Numbered from the stretch's first letter, positions 1 to 6,481 are shown. The stretch: 6,911 nt of DNA from Oscillospiraceae bacterium (GCA_019422905.1 JAHZCM010000108.1:1-6911), one strand, 5' to 3'. A program made the numbers and translations. The notes: generated by a model not told the origin, from the letters alone.

Positions 1-1062
1 GCTGCCAAACAATGCCTGCCGCTCCCCGAAGGTCAGCGTGCAGTCCACACATTCCTTCGCACGCTCGCACTTGAACTCCATCTTCTTCGCAGTACACGGC
101 CCGATAAAGATAATTTTCGCGTTCGGAGTCGTCTCCTTGATATAGCGTGCAATCTCCGCCGCCGGTGAAAGGTTATGCGATATCTTATCGACCAGCGTCG
201 GGAAGTTCTTCTTGATGTAGGAAACAAACGCCGGGCAGCAGGAGCTGGTCAAGAAGCCCTTTTCCGCAAGCTCCTGCGCTTCCTGGTAGGCGACCATATC
301 GGCGCCAAGCGCGGCCTCGATGACATGGAAAAAGCCGAGCCGCTGAATGCCGGTGATGACCTGCCCCAGTTTTGCATAGCTAAACTGGCTGGAAATCGAC
401 GGCGCAACGACCGCATAAACCTTATATTCGGTGTTATTCTTGCTGTTTTTCAGGATATCCACCGCATCCAAAATAAAGGACTTATCGACGATCGCGCCGA
501 ACGGGCACTGATAGACGCAGGCACCGCAGGAAATGCACTTGTCGTTGTCGATATGCGCCGCTCTGTGCTCCTGGCTGCTCATACTGATCGCCTTGATCTT
601 GCAGGCGCGCTCGCAGGGACGCTTCTGGTTCATGATCGCACCGTACGGGCAAACCTTTGCGCACTGGCCGCACTCCACACATTTGGACTTATCGATATGC
701 GCCCTCTGATGTTCATCAAACGTGATGGCGCCGCGGCGGCAGACATCCTCGCAGCGGTGCGCGAGGCAGCCGCGGCAGGCCTCCGTAACTACATGGCCGC
801 TGACCGGGCACTCGTCGCAGGCAATCTCAATAACCTCAATGACATTCGGGTTCTTTTTATCTCCGCCCATCGCGAGCTTAATGCGTTCCTGGCAGATCGC
901 ACGCTCTTTATAAATGCAACAGCGCATGGTGGGCTTTTCCTTCACAATCAGCTTGGGGATTTCATCATACGCGGCAAGGAGATTATCCTCAAACGCGTAC
1001 CGCGCTACCTCTCGCAGCACCTTATATTTCAGGTATTGTACTTTCGTATCAAACTTTCTCAT
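1..1062 (-). CDS. [FeFe] hydrogenase, group B type, 3'-truncated by window edge
   Basis: The frame is open from the ATG at 1062 to base 1 (354 codons, no stop), so the C-terminal part lies outside the window. The product is a cytoplasmic iron-only hydrogenase that interconverts H+ and H2, most likely with ferredoxin. An N-terminal Cys-rich region (C48, C49, C57, C82, C85) is followed by CxxCx4Cx3C at 96-108, a ferredoxin motif CxxCxxCxxxCP at 128-139, C150/C154, and a second ferredoxin motif at 176-187. The H-cluster domain starts near 213. Its L1 motif is TSSCCP (C275, C276; C276 is the expected cluster ligand and C275 the proton-relay Cys) and its L2 motif is GPCTAKKME (C323). The L3 motif with the last two ligands is beyond the edge. 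The added N-terminal cysteines and GPC in place of MPC fit group B rather than group A enzymes. It starts 32 bp after the phosphatase stop, with AAAGGG about 10 bases before ATG. It is probably the catalytic output enzyme of the cluster. Confidence 0.92.
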   Translation of the reverse strand, partial: MRKFDTKVQYLKYKVLREVARYAFEDNLLAAYDEIPKLIVKEKPTMRCCIYKERAICQERIKLAMGGDKKNPNVIEVIEIACDECPVSGHVVTEACRGCLAHRCEDVCRRGAITFDEHQRAHIDKSKCVECGQCAKVCPYGAIMNQKRPCERACKIKAISMSSQEHRAAHIDNDKCISCGACVYQCPFGAIVDKSFILDAVDILKNSKNNTEYKVYAVVAPSISSQFSYAKLGQVITGIQRLGFFHVIEAALGADMVAYQEAQELAEKGFLTSSCCPAFVSYIKKNFPTLVDKISHNLSPAAEIARYIKETTPNAKIIFIGPCTAKKMEFKCERAKECVDCTLTFGERQALFGS

Positions 1063-1094
1063 ACTGAATCAACCCTTTCTTGCCAGCGGGGAAT

Positions 1095-2267
1095 TTAGAA
1101 ATACGTGACCTTGACCCGTTTGCCCATCTCCTTCAGGCTCTGACACAGACTCTCAACAAGCTGCATCTTGATGTTGAAGGTAATCGGCAGGTTCGGGTTC
1201 TGGTGCGCCGGATTGATCGCACGGCCCACAAAGAAATTGACGTCTGTCGCTTCCTCGAAGAGCATGCGGGAAATCAGCGATGCGCCGTCGCGCTTATACG
1301 CCCAATGGCTGTACGCCGTATTCTCATGCAGGTAATCCTTGGCATACTCCACAACCTTGCTCATTGTGATGACGCCTTCCGTAACGAGGTCAAGCCCTTC
1401 CACCTTTGCGGTCGGCGGAATCTCTGAATCCAGATAATCGAGCTGCGCGATCACGGGCTTGCCAAGGCGCTTCGCCGCAAGTGTAGACGTTGTGCCGCCG
1501 CAGACGATACGCTTGCCCGTTTCACGGAAGAAAGCATCGTGCATGCGGTCGAGATCGTCCGGGTTGGAAGGCGGACCGATCATCAGATTTACCAGGCGGC
1601 GCTCACGCACCTTGATGGAAACCGCAGTCGTGTCGTCTCCCGGGCTTCCGCCGTATAGCTTGTTGCATTCATCCAGCAGAAGCGTATTGAGCGTTTTTGC
1701 CGTGTAGCTTGTGTCGTACATCATCTCCATATAATCGATGATGTCCTTGCGCTCCCAGCCGAAATTGAGCGACATGCCGATCCCGGCGTGAATTGCGCCG
1801 TCGCTGAAGGCGATGAAGGTGTCGTCCTCCTGAATCGGAATGCGCGTTTTATAAATTGTTTTGCCGCCGATCTCACTGGCTTCCCGCGGATACTCCCAGT
1901 TTTTGCCGTTGCGCAGCAAAACGACGTGCGGGTTATCATACTGGATGATTTCCGCTTCTTCGTTTTCAATGATGTGAATGATGGTAAAGGTGGAATACGC
2001 GACGTTGCGCACCGCGCAGATCGGCAGCGTGGAGGCAATCGTTTCCACACAGTCCTCCACCTGCATTCCCTCTGCCATCATGGTCGAAATAATTTTGGAG
2101 GTCAGCGTTGAAAGGATATTCGCCTTTACACCGCTGCCCATGCCGTCCGCAAGAACGACAACGGTGGAATTTTCACCTTGTGGGACAATGTCGACATGAT
2201 CGCCACAAAGCTGCTCACCATGCTTATTCAGGCTCATGAAGCCTATATCCGTACACAGGTTATTCAT
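1095..2267 (-). CDS. SpoIIE/PP2C-type protein phosphatase with extra C-terminal domain
   Basis: This 390-residue protein is predicted to be a metal-dependent Ser/Thr phosphoprotein phosphatase of the SpoIIE/PPM family. Motifs visible in order are GDHVD (D23), LADGMGSG (D41, G42), FSDG (D156, G157) and PGDDTTAV (D211, D212), which supply the acidic metal ligands of the fold. The phosphatase domain ends near residue 222. A further ~165 residues (225-390) carry CGGTTS at 256-261 and NPAHQNP near 352-358. I do not recognise this second domain as a named fold, though its cysteine and GGTTS motif could be functional. There is no signal peptide or membrane segment, so it is cytosolic. The start codon overlaps the end of hydS by 8 bp, which implies translational coupling and a shared pathway. 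The ribosome site is weak (AAGGA about 11 bases upstream), which also suggests dependence on hydS translation. An internal ATG at codon 11 is possible but would remove conserved N-terminal sequence. The target phosphoprotein is not in the window. Confidence 0.88.
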   Translation of the reverse strand: MNNLCTDIGFMSLNKHGEQLCGDHVDIVPQGENSTVVVLADGMGSGVKANILSTLTSKIISTMMAEGMQVEDCVETIASTLPICAVRNVAYSTFTIIHIIENEEAEIIQYDNPHVVLLRNGKNWEYPREASEIGGKTIYKTRIPIQEDDTFIAFSDGAIHAGIGMSLNFGWERKDIIDYMEMMYDTSYTAKTLNTLLLDECNKLYGGSPGDDTTAVSIKVRERRLVNLMIGPPSNPDDLDRMHDAFFRETGKRIVCGGTTSTLAAKRLGKPVIAQLDYLDSEIPPTAKVEGLDLVTEGVITMSKVVEYAKDYLHENTAYSHWAYKRDGASLISRMLFEEATDVNFFVGRAINPAHQNPNLPITFNIKMQLVESLCQSLKEMGKRVKVTYF

Positions 2268-3933
2268 CTTTCAGCGATTCCTTTAACTTCGTGAGAGCTA
2301 TCTTTGTTTCGGCAGTAGTCTCGCCGAGCAAAGACGCAATTTCCTGAACCACACGCATCTGCTTTTCGATCACGCGATCGGTAACCTCGATGGTCTGCTT
2401 GCCGATTCTCTCCTTCTTCATGCGCTCGTCCATCTCGGTCGTCACATCGCGCATCGTGCAGATGATAATATGGTAGCTGCGGTCGTACAAAATGGTTTGG
2501 TCGACATACCGGTCGTATTCCGCGAGATAGGTGCGCTCGTCGTGGACACCGCGCCCCGTCTGCATCACGTCGAGGAACGGGCGCGGATCCAAAATGCGGA
2601 TAACCGGCTCTCCCAATACCTCCGAAGCGTTTTTGATATTCATGATCTTGCGCGCGGCGGCGTTGATCTGCTGCAGCTCCAGCGCTTCGTTCAAAACAAA
2701 GATACCATTGGGCGAATTGCTGATAATGGTATCGGAGAAGGATTCCGCCTTGTCCAGCAGGAACGGCAGGCACATCGTGATCTCCGCCTTGCCCAGGTAA
2801 ACGGCAATCGCCTTATCCCGGCACGTATTGTAGCCGCAGGCGCCGCAGTTCAGCTCGTGCTCGGGCCGCGTTTTACCCATCTTCTTAAGAATCGCTTCGA
2901 TCTCCGCGGTGCCGGGCATCTGGCGGTGCAGGCCGACAAATTCAAAATCATGCCGGATCGCATCGGATTCCGGCTGCTCAACAGCGAAATCCTTTTTACC
3001 GGCATATTTGTTGACCGCGATAAAATCCTGTACCGGCAGGCGCTGCTCATGATCCATCGCCGGACCGTTGATGCAACTGCCGACGCACGCGCTCATCTCA
3101 ATGAAGCAGTGCCCCATTTTGCCGCTTGCAATGTCATGAATCGCCGCAATACAATTCTCCAGGCCGTCAATCGCCATATATGTATAGTCCGGATCGTCAC
3201 ACGCCATGGTGCGCAGGATGCCGCCCGTTGTCGGGAACAGGCGCGCACGGCTCTCCTCCTTGTGGTCCTCACCCGCTTCAACGGTGATCCCGTTCGCCTT
3301 GAGCCATTCGGTGAGCTCCTCAAAGGTGAGCACACAATCGACATAATCGCTTTCGTCACATTCGGCCTTCTTCGAAATACAGGGACCAATAAAAACGGTC
3401 TTTGCCTCCGGGTCCTGCTCCTTGATGCGCTTGCAGTGCGCCTGCATCGGTGAAAGCACCGGTGCGAGAAGCGGCAGCGCCTCCGGATAATACTTCTGGA
3501 TCATCGTATTGACGGAATGGCAGCAGGTGGAGATGATGATATCCTGCCTGTGCTCCGCGATCATCTTTTCATATTCTGTTTTGACGATAGACGCGCCGAC
3601 CGCCGTTTCCTCCACGCCGGCAAAACCGAGCTTCTTCAGTGCCGCCGACATCGTATCAATCGTAGCGCCCGGATAATTTGCGACAAAGGACGGCGCGAGG
3701 CTTACCACAACCCGGCTGTTTTCGCGCAGGAGCGCTTCCGCCACGGGAATATCATTGCGGATCTCCTTGGCATTCTGGGGACATACGACGAAGCACTGAC
3801 CGCAAAGCACACACTCATCCTTGACGATATGCGCCTGGTTAGACTGAAACTTGATGGACTTGACCGGACAGTGCCGAATACATTTATAACAATTTTGACA
3901 ATTTGACTTTTTGAGCTTCAGGTAATCTGGCAT
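2260..3933 (-). CDS. hydS: Sensory-type [FeFe] hydrogenase with PAS domain (HydS, group C)
   Basis: This is a 557-residue cytoplasmic iron-only hydrogenase of the putative H2/redox sensor class. Domains in order: two ferredoxin [4Fe-4S] motifs (C12, C15, C18, C22 and C41, C44, C47, C51); the H-cluster domain (about 73-310); a PF04060-like Fe-S domain with C363-x2-C366-x4-C371-x16-C388; a PAS domain (about 395-500); and a charged, probably helical tail (500-557). H-cluster motifs are STCCHS (C137, C138), IGPCISKKAE (C185) and SACVGSC (C283, C287), so all four expected cluster cysteines are present. Around them the motifs differ from catalytic enzymes: His replaces the Pro after CC, Gly replaces Met before PC, and the GGGQP stretch of L3 is missing. 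Group C hydrogenases with PAS domains are thought to sense H2 rather than turn it over in bulk. GAGAGG lies 9 bases before the ATG and the thioesterase stop is 5 bp upstream. The overlapping phosphatase downstream is its likely signalling partner. Confidence 0.92.
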   Translation of the reverse strand: MPDYLKLKKSNCQNCYKCIRHCPVKSIKFQSNQAHIVKDECVLCGQCFVVCPQNAKEIRNDIPVAEALLRENSRVVVSLAPSFVANYPGATIDTMSAALKKLGFAGVEETAVGASIVKTEYEKMIAEHRQDIIISTCCHSVNTMIQKYYPEALPLLAPVLSPMQAHCKRIKEQDPEAKTVFIGPCISKKAECDESDYVDCVLTFEELTEWLKANGITVEAGEDHKEESRARLFPTTGGILRTMACDDPDYTYMAIDGLENCIAAIHDIASGKMGHCFIEMSACVGSCINGPAMDHEQRLPVQDFIAVNKYAGKKDFAVEQPESDAIRHDFEFVGLHRQMPGTAEIEAILKKMGKTRPEHELNCGACGYNTCRDKAIAVYLGKAEITMCLPFLLDKAESFSDTIISNSPNGIFVLNEALELQQINAAARKIMNIKNASEVLGEPVIRILDPRPFLDVMQTGRGVHDERTYLAEYDRYVDQTILYDRSYHIIICTMRDVTTEMDERMKKERIGKQTIEVTDRVIEKQMRVVQEIASLLGETTAETKIALTKLKESLKDE

Positions 3934-3938
3934 ACCCC

Positions 3939-4325
3939 TTATCCTCTCTTGCTTATGGCTTTCGCCATGAACTTTTCATCTTTAACAATGAACCTTTCAT
4001 GTGTTCCTATGCCGATCATCCCGGATGCATCAAAAGCCTTTACGGAAAAAACAAGCCGCCTGCCGTCAATTTCAATCAACTCGCACTCCGCCGTAACACG
4101 CATACCCGTCGGCGTTGCCGCAACATGTTTGACGTCCATCTGTGTGCCGACGGTACCCATACCCGGCTCCAGCTCTTCCGCAACGCAAGCGTACGCCGCT
4201 TTCTCCATCAGCGCGACCATGGCCGGCGTCGCAAAAACCTCAAGCGTTCCGCTTCCCATCGCCTTTGCCGTATTATTCTCCGTGACAACTGTCTCGGCCT
4301 TTCCTTGGATTCCTGTGACCAACAC
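3939..4325 (-). CDS. FlK-type hotdog-fold thioesterase
   Basis: This predicted cytosolic acyl-CoA thioesterase is related to the fluoroacetyl-CoA thioesterase FlK. With the GTG start at 4325 it has 128 residues, normal for the family. The FlK triad spacing is kept: Thr33 in FATP, Glu41 in LMEKA (+8) and His67 in VKHVAATP (+26), matching T42, E50 and H76 of FlK. Other family marks are MEKAA, VGT, GRRLVF and GTHERF. The substrate cannot be inferred; fluoroacetyl-CoA is unlikely in this context. The start is uncertain. The frame stays open to a GTG at 4406 that overlaps the upstream ferredoxin stop as GTGA, but those extra 27 residues resemble nothing in the family. A TTG at 4322 has better spacing (7 bases) from GGTGG than the GTG at 4325 (4 bases). 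The gene sits between the ferredoxin and hydS, 5 bp before hydS, so it is very likely co-expressed with them. Confidence 0.85.
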   Translation of the reverse strand: MLVTGIQGKAETVVTENNTAKAMGSGTLEVFATPAMVALMEKAAYACVAEELEPGMGTVGTQMDVKHVAATPTGMRVTAECELIEIDGRRLVFSVKAFDASGMIGIGTHERFIVKDEKFMAKAISKRG

Positions 4326-4402
4326 AAAACCACCATACCTTAATTTGTCATAGCCGACCGCCCGCGTTTGCGGCCGGCAGGAAACTGCTTCTGGGCAAAA
4401 AA

Positions 4403-4645
4403 TCACTGAACCTTCGCGAGAACTTCCTTCTCAAAGAAAGCATCCACCGTCTCCGGAGAAACAGAATGCCGCACATCGTCTACGGTAACGTTCACGCCGT
4501 TCACGCAGTCTCCCATGCAGAAAGTGCCGCCAAGCTCAACCTTATCTTCCAGATTATGCTCCTTAACGAGCGCCTGAAGCCTCTCGACGATCTGACGAGA
4601 GCCCTTCAAATGACATGAACTACCAATGCAAATAACAACTTTCAT
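4403..4645 (-). CDS. Thioredoxin-like [2Fe-2S] ferredoxin (NuoE C-terminal type)
   Basis: This 80-residue electron carrier has the thioredoxin-like [2Fe-2S] ferredoxin fold found at the C-terminus of NuoE and HydC-type hydrogenase subunits. The four cluster cysteines are in the expected pattern: C6-x4-C11 near the N-terminus (ICIGSSC) and C43-x3-C47 (FCMGDC). The protein consists of this domain only, lacking the N-terminal helical part of a full NuoE subunit. It probably passes electrons to or from one of the two hydrogenases, or acts as a small redox partner within the sensing module; the sequence does not say which. It starts with ATG after GGAG at about 10 bases. It follows rex after a 78-bp gap, the largest between genes of the cluster, in which I see no convincing promoter or terminator. 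Its stop region overlaps a possible upstream GTG of the thioesterase. Confidence 0.9.
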   Translation of the reverse strand: MKVVICIGSSCHLKGSRQIVERLQALVKEHNLEDKVELGGTFCMGDCVNGVNVTVDDVRHSVSPETVDAFFEKEVLAKVQ

Positions 4646-4723
4646 TTAGATCTTACTCCGTTTCTAAAAATAATATCCTAAGGCGTAAAGCCGGTCTGCA
4701 CCCGCTCCGCCAGAGTGGCTGAA

Positions 4724-5371
4724 TTAAAGTGTGTGCTGCACGTCGAGCCGCTCTTTGAGCTGCTTCGAAAGCAGTGCCAGTGAAGCGGCAAGATTTTCAT
4801 TATGTACAAGGACGCCGTCCGGCACTTCAAGATGCACAGGCGCGAAATTCCAGATCGCCAAAATACCGCTTTCGACCAGAAGATTACAAATCGCCTGTGC
4901 GTTTTCGGCGGGAACGGCGATAATGCCGATGCGCACGCCCAGCCGTTCGCAAAGATCCATCAGCTTATCCATCGGCAAGATCCGCTTACCGTCGTAATCT
5001 TCTTCATACAGCGTTTCGTCCGTATCAAAAGCAGCCAAAATATTCATGCCGCATGCCTGAAAGCCCTTGTAGGATAAAAGCGCCTTTCCGAGCTTTCCGG
5101 CACCCACAATAATCGCATCGTCCACATCGTTGTAGCCGAGAAAATCCTCAAGCTCTGCGATCAGGTCCAACGTTTTATAACCGATTTTCGGCTTTCCGGC
5201 AGAGCTGACCGACGCCAGATCCTTGCGGACGACGACATGGTTGAGGCGCAGAGCCTCGGAAATTGTCGTTGCAGATATATGCTCGGGCATATTTTCGCCC
5301 AACTGTTTTAAATAGTTCAAGTAAAGCGGCAGTCTCAGCAGCGTCTGCTTCGAAATACTCCGATTCACCAT
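4724..5371 (-). CDS. rex: Redox-sensing transcriptional repressor Rex
   Basis: This 215-residue Rex-family repressor responds to the NADH/NAD+ ratio and in anaerobes commonly controls fermentation and hydrogenase genes. The N-terminal winged helix (about 1-75) includes RLPLYLNYL and the recognition segment VVVRKDLA (46-53). The Rossmann domain carries GAGKLG (90-95), FDTD (115-118), IAVPAENAQ (151-159) and NFAPVHLEVPDGV (175-187), all Rex hallmarks. The wing differs from classical Rex: SVSSAGKPKIGY follows RKDLA, where Bacillus and Thermus proteins have SYFGEFGKRG. This variant is familiar to me from Clostridia. I chose ATG at 5371 because GAGGTGG lies 8 bases before it and the protein then begins like other Rex proteins. 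A GTG 12 bases upstream has no properly spaced ribosome site and is part of the GAGGTGG itself. It is first in the hydrogenase cluster, so it probably controls that operon and itself. Confidence 0.95.
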   Translation of the reverse strand: MVNRSISKQTLLRLPLYLNYLKQLGENMPEHISATTISEALRLNHVVVRKDLASVSSAGKPKIGYKTLDLIAELEDFLGYNDVDDAIIVGAGKLGKALLSYKGFQACGMNILAAFDTDETLYEEDYDGKRILPMDKLMDLCERLGVRIGIIAVPAENAQAICNLLVESGILAIWNFAPVHLEVPDGVLVHNENLAASLALLSKQLKERLDVQHTL

Positions 5372-5379
5372 ATTCAACG

Positions 5380-5386
5380 CCACCTC
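5380..5386 (-). promoter_or_regulatory. Ribosome binding site of rex
   Basis: GAGGTGG on the minus strand, 8 bases before the ATG at 5371. It decides the rex start: the alternative GTG at 5383 lies inside this motif. Confidence 0.7.
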
Positions 5387-5396
5387 GCTAGCAACT

Positions 5397-5414
5397 TTGA
5401 CAATACTTTAACAT
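5397..5414. promoter_or_regulatory. Candidate Rex operator upstream of rex
   Basis: The plus strand reads TTGACAA, TACT, TTAACAT. Compared with the clostridial Rex site TTGTTAA-N4-TTAACAA this matches 11 of 14 defined positions: 6 of 7 in one half and 5 of 7 in the other. It is 25 bp before the rex start codon, where a bound repressor would block transcription. Autoregulation by Rex is common. The match is by eye, and the region is AT-rich, which raises the chance of coincidence. Confidence 0.5.
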
Positions 5415-5425
5415 AAATAATCATA

Positions 5426-5462
5426 AAGTGAAATAGTTTTTTCAGTATATCGATATTCACTT
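5426..5462. repeat. Inverted repeat between lysR and rex
   Basis: The plus strand has AAGTGAA at 5426-5432 and its exact reverse complement TTCACTT at 5456-5462, 23 bases apart. The distal arm overlaps the lysR stop codon. There is no GC-rich stem and no properly placed U-run on the minus-strand transcript, so it is not a standard intrinsic terminator. It could be a weak hairpin at the lysR 3' end or a protein-binding dyad upstream of rex. With no clear terminator here, read-through from lysR into rex is possible. Confidence 0.35.
5447..5458. repeat. ATATCGATATTC repeat, copy 1 (upstream of rex)
   Basis: This 12-mer, containing the 10-bp palindrome ATATCGATAT, recurs at 6463-6474 in the lysR leader. 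Here it lies 76 bp before the rex start codon, overlapping the lysR stop. A related ATCGATAT follows at 5463-5470, 14 bp further on, inside the last lysR codons. It is a candidate binding site for the LysR-type regulator. Short AT-rich palindromes can arise by chance. Confidence 0.4.
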
Positions 5463-6428
5463 ATCGATATAGGGATTTTCTGGCACTTTTAAACCATAAA
5501 GCGCTTCCAGTTTGTCCCGCTCCGCATAGAGCTGCGCAATAAACTGCTTATCCACCGCGGTATACTTATATTCTTTCTTTGAAATCAAAATATCCCGGTA
5601 AATACGCTGCCTGCTCCCTTTACACTGTCGGAGAACCAAACCGTAACGCTGCAGCTGATCCTCCGCCATTGGCGACACCCACATATACGTGTTTGGAACA
5701 GACGTCAGCAAATCCATCTGGCTGCCCCGGCTGTAAAGGTAAATCCGCTTCGTCACGTCCTCGCTCATCTCCGCTTTTTTAATGTCGGACATTGGCAGCG
5801 AAGGCACGAACGGATCGCCGTGGCAAAGCTCGATATGCCCGGACAGATCTTCTATTTCAAGCGGTTCCTTCTTCGCCAAGGGGTCGTTTGCAGATAACAG
5901 AAGCCAATAAGCAAATTCCCATACCGTCTCGGCCTTCATGCCCTTGTCGCGCAGCATATTATCGAAAAAGCTCTCAAAGATCGTTTGGTATCGCACGATG
6001 GCAAGGCCGTAATTCTCCTGCGCAACATTGCGGATTGCGCGCATGGCGTTCGTTTCTTTGAAAGTAAACTCAATTTCCTTCGTAATATCCGCTTCGCTGA
6101 CAAATTTTGAAAACGCGTTGACGATATAGCTGGCGCGCGGCACAGAGATGCTGAATTTCAGCTTATTGCTTTTCTCCGGCCGGTAAAGCGCCTCCATCTC
6201 CTCAATCTGCGCAAGAATGCTCTTTGCATAAACGAGAAATTCCTCGCCCTGTGGCGTTGGAACAATCCCTTTTGAAGTGCGCTTAAATATTTTTACGCCG
6301 AGCGTCTCCTCCAGATCCTTGATCCCACGACTCAAATTCGGCTGACCCATAAACAGATTTTCCGCCGCCTTGGTGATGGATCCGGTTTTCTCCACCTCCA
6401 CCGCGTATTTCAGGTGTGCAATGTTCAT
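5457..6428 (-). CDS. LysR-type transcriptional regulator
   Basis: This 323-residue DNA-binding regulator has the usual LysR layout and length. The winged helix-turn-helix occupies residues 1-60, with SITKAAENLFMGQPNLSRGI as the HTH core and FKRTSKGIVPTPQG as the wing. A helical linker (about 61-88) follows, then a periplasmic-binding-protein-like effector domain from about residue 90 to 310. The ligand cannot be read from the sequence. It starts with ATG after GAGGT about 8 bases upstream. It has its own strong promoter, and the same 12-mer palindrome sits at its predicted transcription start and in the gap before rex, suggesting control of itself and perhaps of the rex-hydrogenase cluster. 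LysR proteins are often divergently transcribed from their targets, but here the downstream gene cluster is on the same strand. A role in hydrogen metabolism is inferred only from position. Confidence 0.93.
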   Translation of the reverse strand: MNIAHLKYAVEVEKTGSITKAAENLFMGQPNLSRGIKDLEETLGVKIFKRTSKGIVPTPQGEEFLVYAKSILAQIEEMEALYRPEKSNKLKFSISVPRASYIVNAFSKFVSEADITKEIEFTFKETNAMRAIRNVAQENYGLAIVRYQTIFESFFDNMLRDKGMKAETVWEFAYWLLLSANDPLAKKEPLEIEDLSGHIELCHGDPFVPSLPMSDIKKAEMSEDVTKRIYLYSRGSQMDLLTSVPNTYMWVSPMAEDQLQRYGLVLRQCKGSRQRIYRDILISKKEYKYTAVDKQFIAQLYAERDKLEALYGLKVPENPYIDK

Positions 6429-6462
6429 GGCATAACCTCATAAAGCGCATATTCGAATCAGC

Positions 6463-6474
6463 ATATCGATATTC
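6463..6474. repeat. ATATCGATATTC repeat, copy 2 (lysR leader)
   Basis: This is the second copy of the 12-mer found at 5447-5458. It lies right after the lysR -10 box, covering the predicted first transcribed bases, a good position for autorepression. Next to it is another small palindrome, ATTCGAAT (6451-6458). The hexamer GCATAT starts at both 6447 and 6461, 14 bp apart. Together these look like a compound operator in the leader. Confidence 0.4.
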
Positions 6475-6481
6475 CGAGTCT

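Noticed and set aside
175..1098. Long plus-strand open frame (307 codons)
   Set aside because: It lies opposite the hydrogenase frame, whose Cys motifs are unmistakable. The plus-strand translation has no recognisable domain and is a shadow of codon bias.
2470..3453. Long plus-strand open frame (327 codons)
   Set aside because: It is antisense to hydS, with Arg- and Ala-rich translation and no domain. hydS motifs continue through the whole stretch.
4646..4723. Attenuator or terminator between rex and the ferredoxin gene
   Set aside because: Only 3-4 bp stems (GCCA/TGGC, GGC/GCC) are visible, and none is followed by a U-run at the right distance.
5397..5425. Plus-strand TTGACA as a promoter reading towards lysR antisense
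   Set aside because: No TATAAT-like box lies at 16-18 bp. The sequence is better explained as half of the Rex-like operator.
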